64,000 nt of DNA from Dictyostelium firmibasis (taxonomy: Eukaryota; Evosea; Eumycetozoa; Dictyosteliales; Dictyosteliaceae): positions 2,526,001 to 2,590,000 of the forward strand of contig CM069765.1 of the NCBI GenBank assembly GCA_036169595.1, in the 5' to 3' direction. Below, piece after piece: positions 58,708-64,000 of this stretch (positions are counted from its first letter, which is position 1; each line of letters begins with the position of its first letter). The notes under the pieces are model-generated. The model worked only from the letters and a program-made list of their open reading frames with translations. It searched no databases and was not told where the DNA came from. A program made the position numbers and the translations under genes.

Positions 58708-59595
58708 TTATTTACGTGAAGATGAAAAGAATTTTTGAGTGAAACCAGCTAAACCTGCACCTAAAAAGTCAGCGATCCAATACATCCAATGACGTGTCCA
58801 ATTATTACCAACCAAAGCAGTACCGAAAACTCTAGCAGGATTGAAAGCACCACCAGATACAGATCCACCTAAGAAACAAAGGAAACCTAAAGTGAAACCA
58901 ATGGCAATTGGTGCGAAACCAGCTTTAGTTTGACCAGAGGTGGTATAGATGGTGAGATTATTTGAAGAGGATTTACCAACAACTTTTGTTTTTACACTAT
59001 CTTCAACAGTATCGAAAGCAACAGCGAAAATAACGTAAACCAAAATGAAAGTCAATACCAACTCTGTTAAGAAAGCATTACCAATGTTTGCATCGCTTGA
59101 TGGGGCGATTGCAACGGCTGCAGCTGCATTCTTACCATCTGTGAAATTACCTGGGAATGTGGCTAATAAAATCAATGATGCCAATACAGAGCCTACTAAT
59201 TGGGCACCGATGTACATCAAACCTTTGGTAATTGAGGTCTTTCTGGTGATACAAGTTGCAAAGGTAACTGCTGGATTAAAGTGTGCACCACTAACATCTG
59301 CAAATGAATAGATCAATGCTACTGCTGCAAAACCTGTAGATAAACCACCTACTACTGGATTTGCTGGTGAATTTAAACGAATGAAATTGGCACTGGTTGC
59401 ACATAATACATATACAAATAAAAAGGTACATAACATTTCACCCAAAACTGCACGAATTAATACCCAACGTTTTTTATTTTGTTCTTCGATTGGATCTAAT
59501 GGTTTTTCATCATCCTCTTTAATAACACTACCACCATCTTCCATTGTAATACCTTCTTCTAAATCTTGATAATCATCTGTTCTTTTTGATGACAT
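58708..59595 (-). CDS. aqpB: Aquaporin with extended intracellular loop D
   Basis: Single exon, 295 aa, six membrane helices with the two half-helix NPA boxes: HFNPAVTF (Asn107-Pro-Ala) and FNPARVF (Asn252-Pro-Ala-Arg). The Arg255 of the selectivity filter is present. The N-terminal 40 residues are acidic and cytosolic. Loop D (about 199-226) is unusually long, with VKTKVVGKSSSNNLTIYTTS. This fits Dictyostelium AqpB, described as a gated channel that opens when residues 208-219 are removed; here 208-219 fall exactly in this loop. It should conduct water and possibly glycerol. C-ending codons are rather common, suggesting good expression. The family call is certain; the AqpB name rests on loop D and length. 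Confidence 0.87.
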   Translation of the reverse strand: MSSKRTDDYQDLEEGITMEDGGSVIKEDDEKPLDPIEEQNKKRWVLIRAVLGEMLCTFLFVYVLCATSANFIRLNSPANPVVGGLSTGFAAVALIYSFADVSGAHFNPAVTFATCITRKTSITKGLMYIGAQLVGSVLASLILLATFPGNFTDGKNAAAAVAIAPSSDANIGNAFLTELVLTFILVYVIFAVAFDTVEDSVKTKVVGKSSSNNLTIYTTSGQTKAGFAPIAIGFTLGFLCFLGGSVSGGAFNPARVFGTALVGNNWTRHWMYWIADFLGAGLAGFTQKFFSSSRK

Positions 59596-59735
59596 TTTTA
59601 TATTATACTCTATACTCTTTTTTTATTTTCTTATTGATTGATTGATTCCTTTTTTTATATATTATTTGTTTTTTCCTTTTTTTTTTTTTCTTTTGATTTT
59701 TGAGAGGGTTTATATATTTACAAATTACCAATTAA

Positions 59736-59774
<39 letters not shown>

Positions 59775-60664
59775 TTTTGTTATTTAAAGATACTAGAATT
59801 AATATATGCTTATCTAATAAAGGTTCCTTTTGTTATATTGTTATTATTATTGTTAATGTTTTTATATGATATATGAAATATACCCCCAATAATGTTGATA
59901 ACTATATCGTTGTTATAAAATTTATTTATAGTTAACGTCGTTGGGTTTTTTTTTTTTTTTTGATTTCTTTTTTTTTTATGAAAATTTTTTTTTTTTTTTT
60001 AAAAAAAAAATAAAAAAAAAAATTAAAAAAAATAAAAAAAAATAAAAAAAAAAAAAATTAAAAAAAATAAAAAACCACCCAAATAGTTTATAGTATCATG
60101 ATGCTTATAAAAAAAAGTCATACATATAATTTATTTATTTTTTAAAGAAAAAAAAAAATGAATTGAAAATAGATACTATTTTGATTTTAGAACTTTAAAA
60201 ACTATTTCCAAAAGTGCTGTGGTGTTATTCTAATAAAAAAAAAATAAAAAAAATAAAAAAAAAATTCTCTTCCAGATGTTTAATTTCAAAACGAATAATT
60301 TACTTAAAGTTCAAAGAAATCCAATGTTCATTAAAAATGTTCATATTTATATATATTTAAATATATATAAAGATCCATTAAATCTTTTATACCACCTTAT
60401 GAGTTTTTTTATTAATTATCAAATCCAAAATAGTAAATTAAAAAAAAAAAAAAAAAAAAGAATTGGATTTCCAAATGGAATGCAATTCTTTTTTTAAAAT
60501 TTTTTTTTTTTTTTTTTTTATTTTTTTTTTTTTTTTATTTTTATTTTTATTTTTTTTTAAATTTTTTTTATTTTTTTAATTTCTAATTTTTTACTTTATA
60601 TATTTTTAAAAAGACGAATAATACATGTTTTAATTAAAAATAAAATAAAATAAAAATCAAAATA
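59596..60664. other. Divergent intergenic region
   Basis: Shared upstream region of the aquaporin and importin genes. A/T runs dominate. A frame at 60276-60497 (MFNFKTNNLLKVQRNPMFIK and onward for 73 codons) ends in a Lys run and Phe run and shows no family similarity; it may be chance or a relic. Confidence 0.55.

Positions 60665-64000
<3,336 letters not shown>

Overview
The window is ordinary nuclear DNA of a social amoeba, almost certainly Dictyostelium discoideum. Intergenic DNA is extremely A+T-rich and full of A/T homopolymers. Introns are short, with GT(A)...AG ends inside A/T-only sequence. Exons carry long Asn (AAT) and Gln (CAA) runs, and codons end strongly in A/T. Several proteins can be recognised as known Dictyostelium ones: cathepsin D of 383 aa, a Roco kinase, an aquaporin with an expanded loop D, and type III glutamine synthetase.

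Layout, left to right: 5' part of an unknown charged protein (-); YJU2/CCDC94 splicing factor (-); a three-exon YOS1/IER3IP1 gene of 78 aa (-); RIC1 (-, four exons); glucosamine-6-phosphate N-acetyltransferase (+), whose first exon seems to be only the start codon; glutamine synthetase III (+); a YqjM-type old yellow enzyme (+, four exons); a decayed mobile-element-like segment next to a tRNA-Gly(GCC) gene (-); cathepsin D (+); a frameshifted coding relic; a 2135-aa Roco kinase (-); TGDS-type sugar-nucleotide dehydratase (+, four exons); an ankyrin protein (-); an LRR protein (-); a PP2C phosphatase with a very long disordered N-terminus (-); an FHA protein with a giant acidic/basic tail (+); a membrane-anchored NlpC/P60-like protein (-); a membrane-anchored aspartic protease (+); DRG2 GTPase (+); a villin-headpiece protein (-); a small heat-shock protein (+); a small putative membrane protein (-); cystinosin (-); aquaporin (-); and the 5' part of an importin-13/transportin-3-type importin (+, runs off the window).

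These are independent housekeeping and signalling genes, with no operon logic. Loose themes are the secretory pathway (YOS1, RIC1), lysosome (cathepsin D, cystinosin, second aspartic protease) and sugar/nitrogen metabolism (GNA1, GSIII, TGDS). I found no evidence for a new multi-gene system. The items most worth checking are the tRNA-linked relic, the one-codon first exon, the 21-base G run, the relic downstream of cathepsin D, and several unusual domain architectures. Exon joints were derived by hand from splice consensus, reading frame and family knowledge. All multi-exon totals given here are multiples of three.
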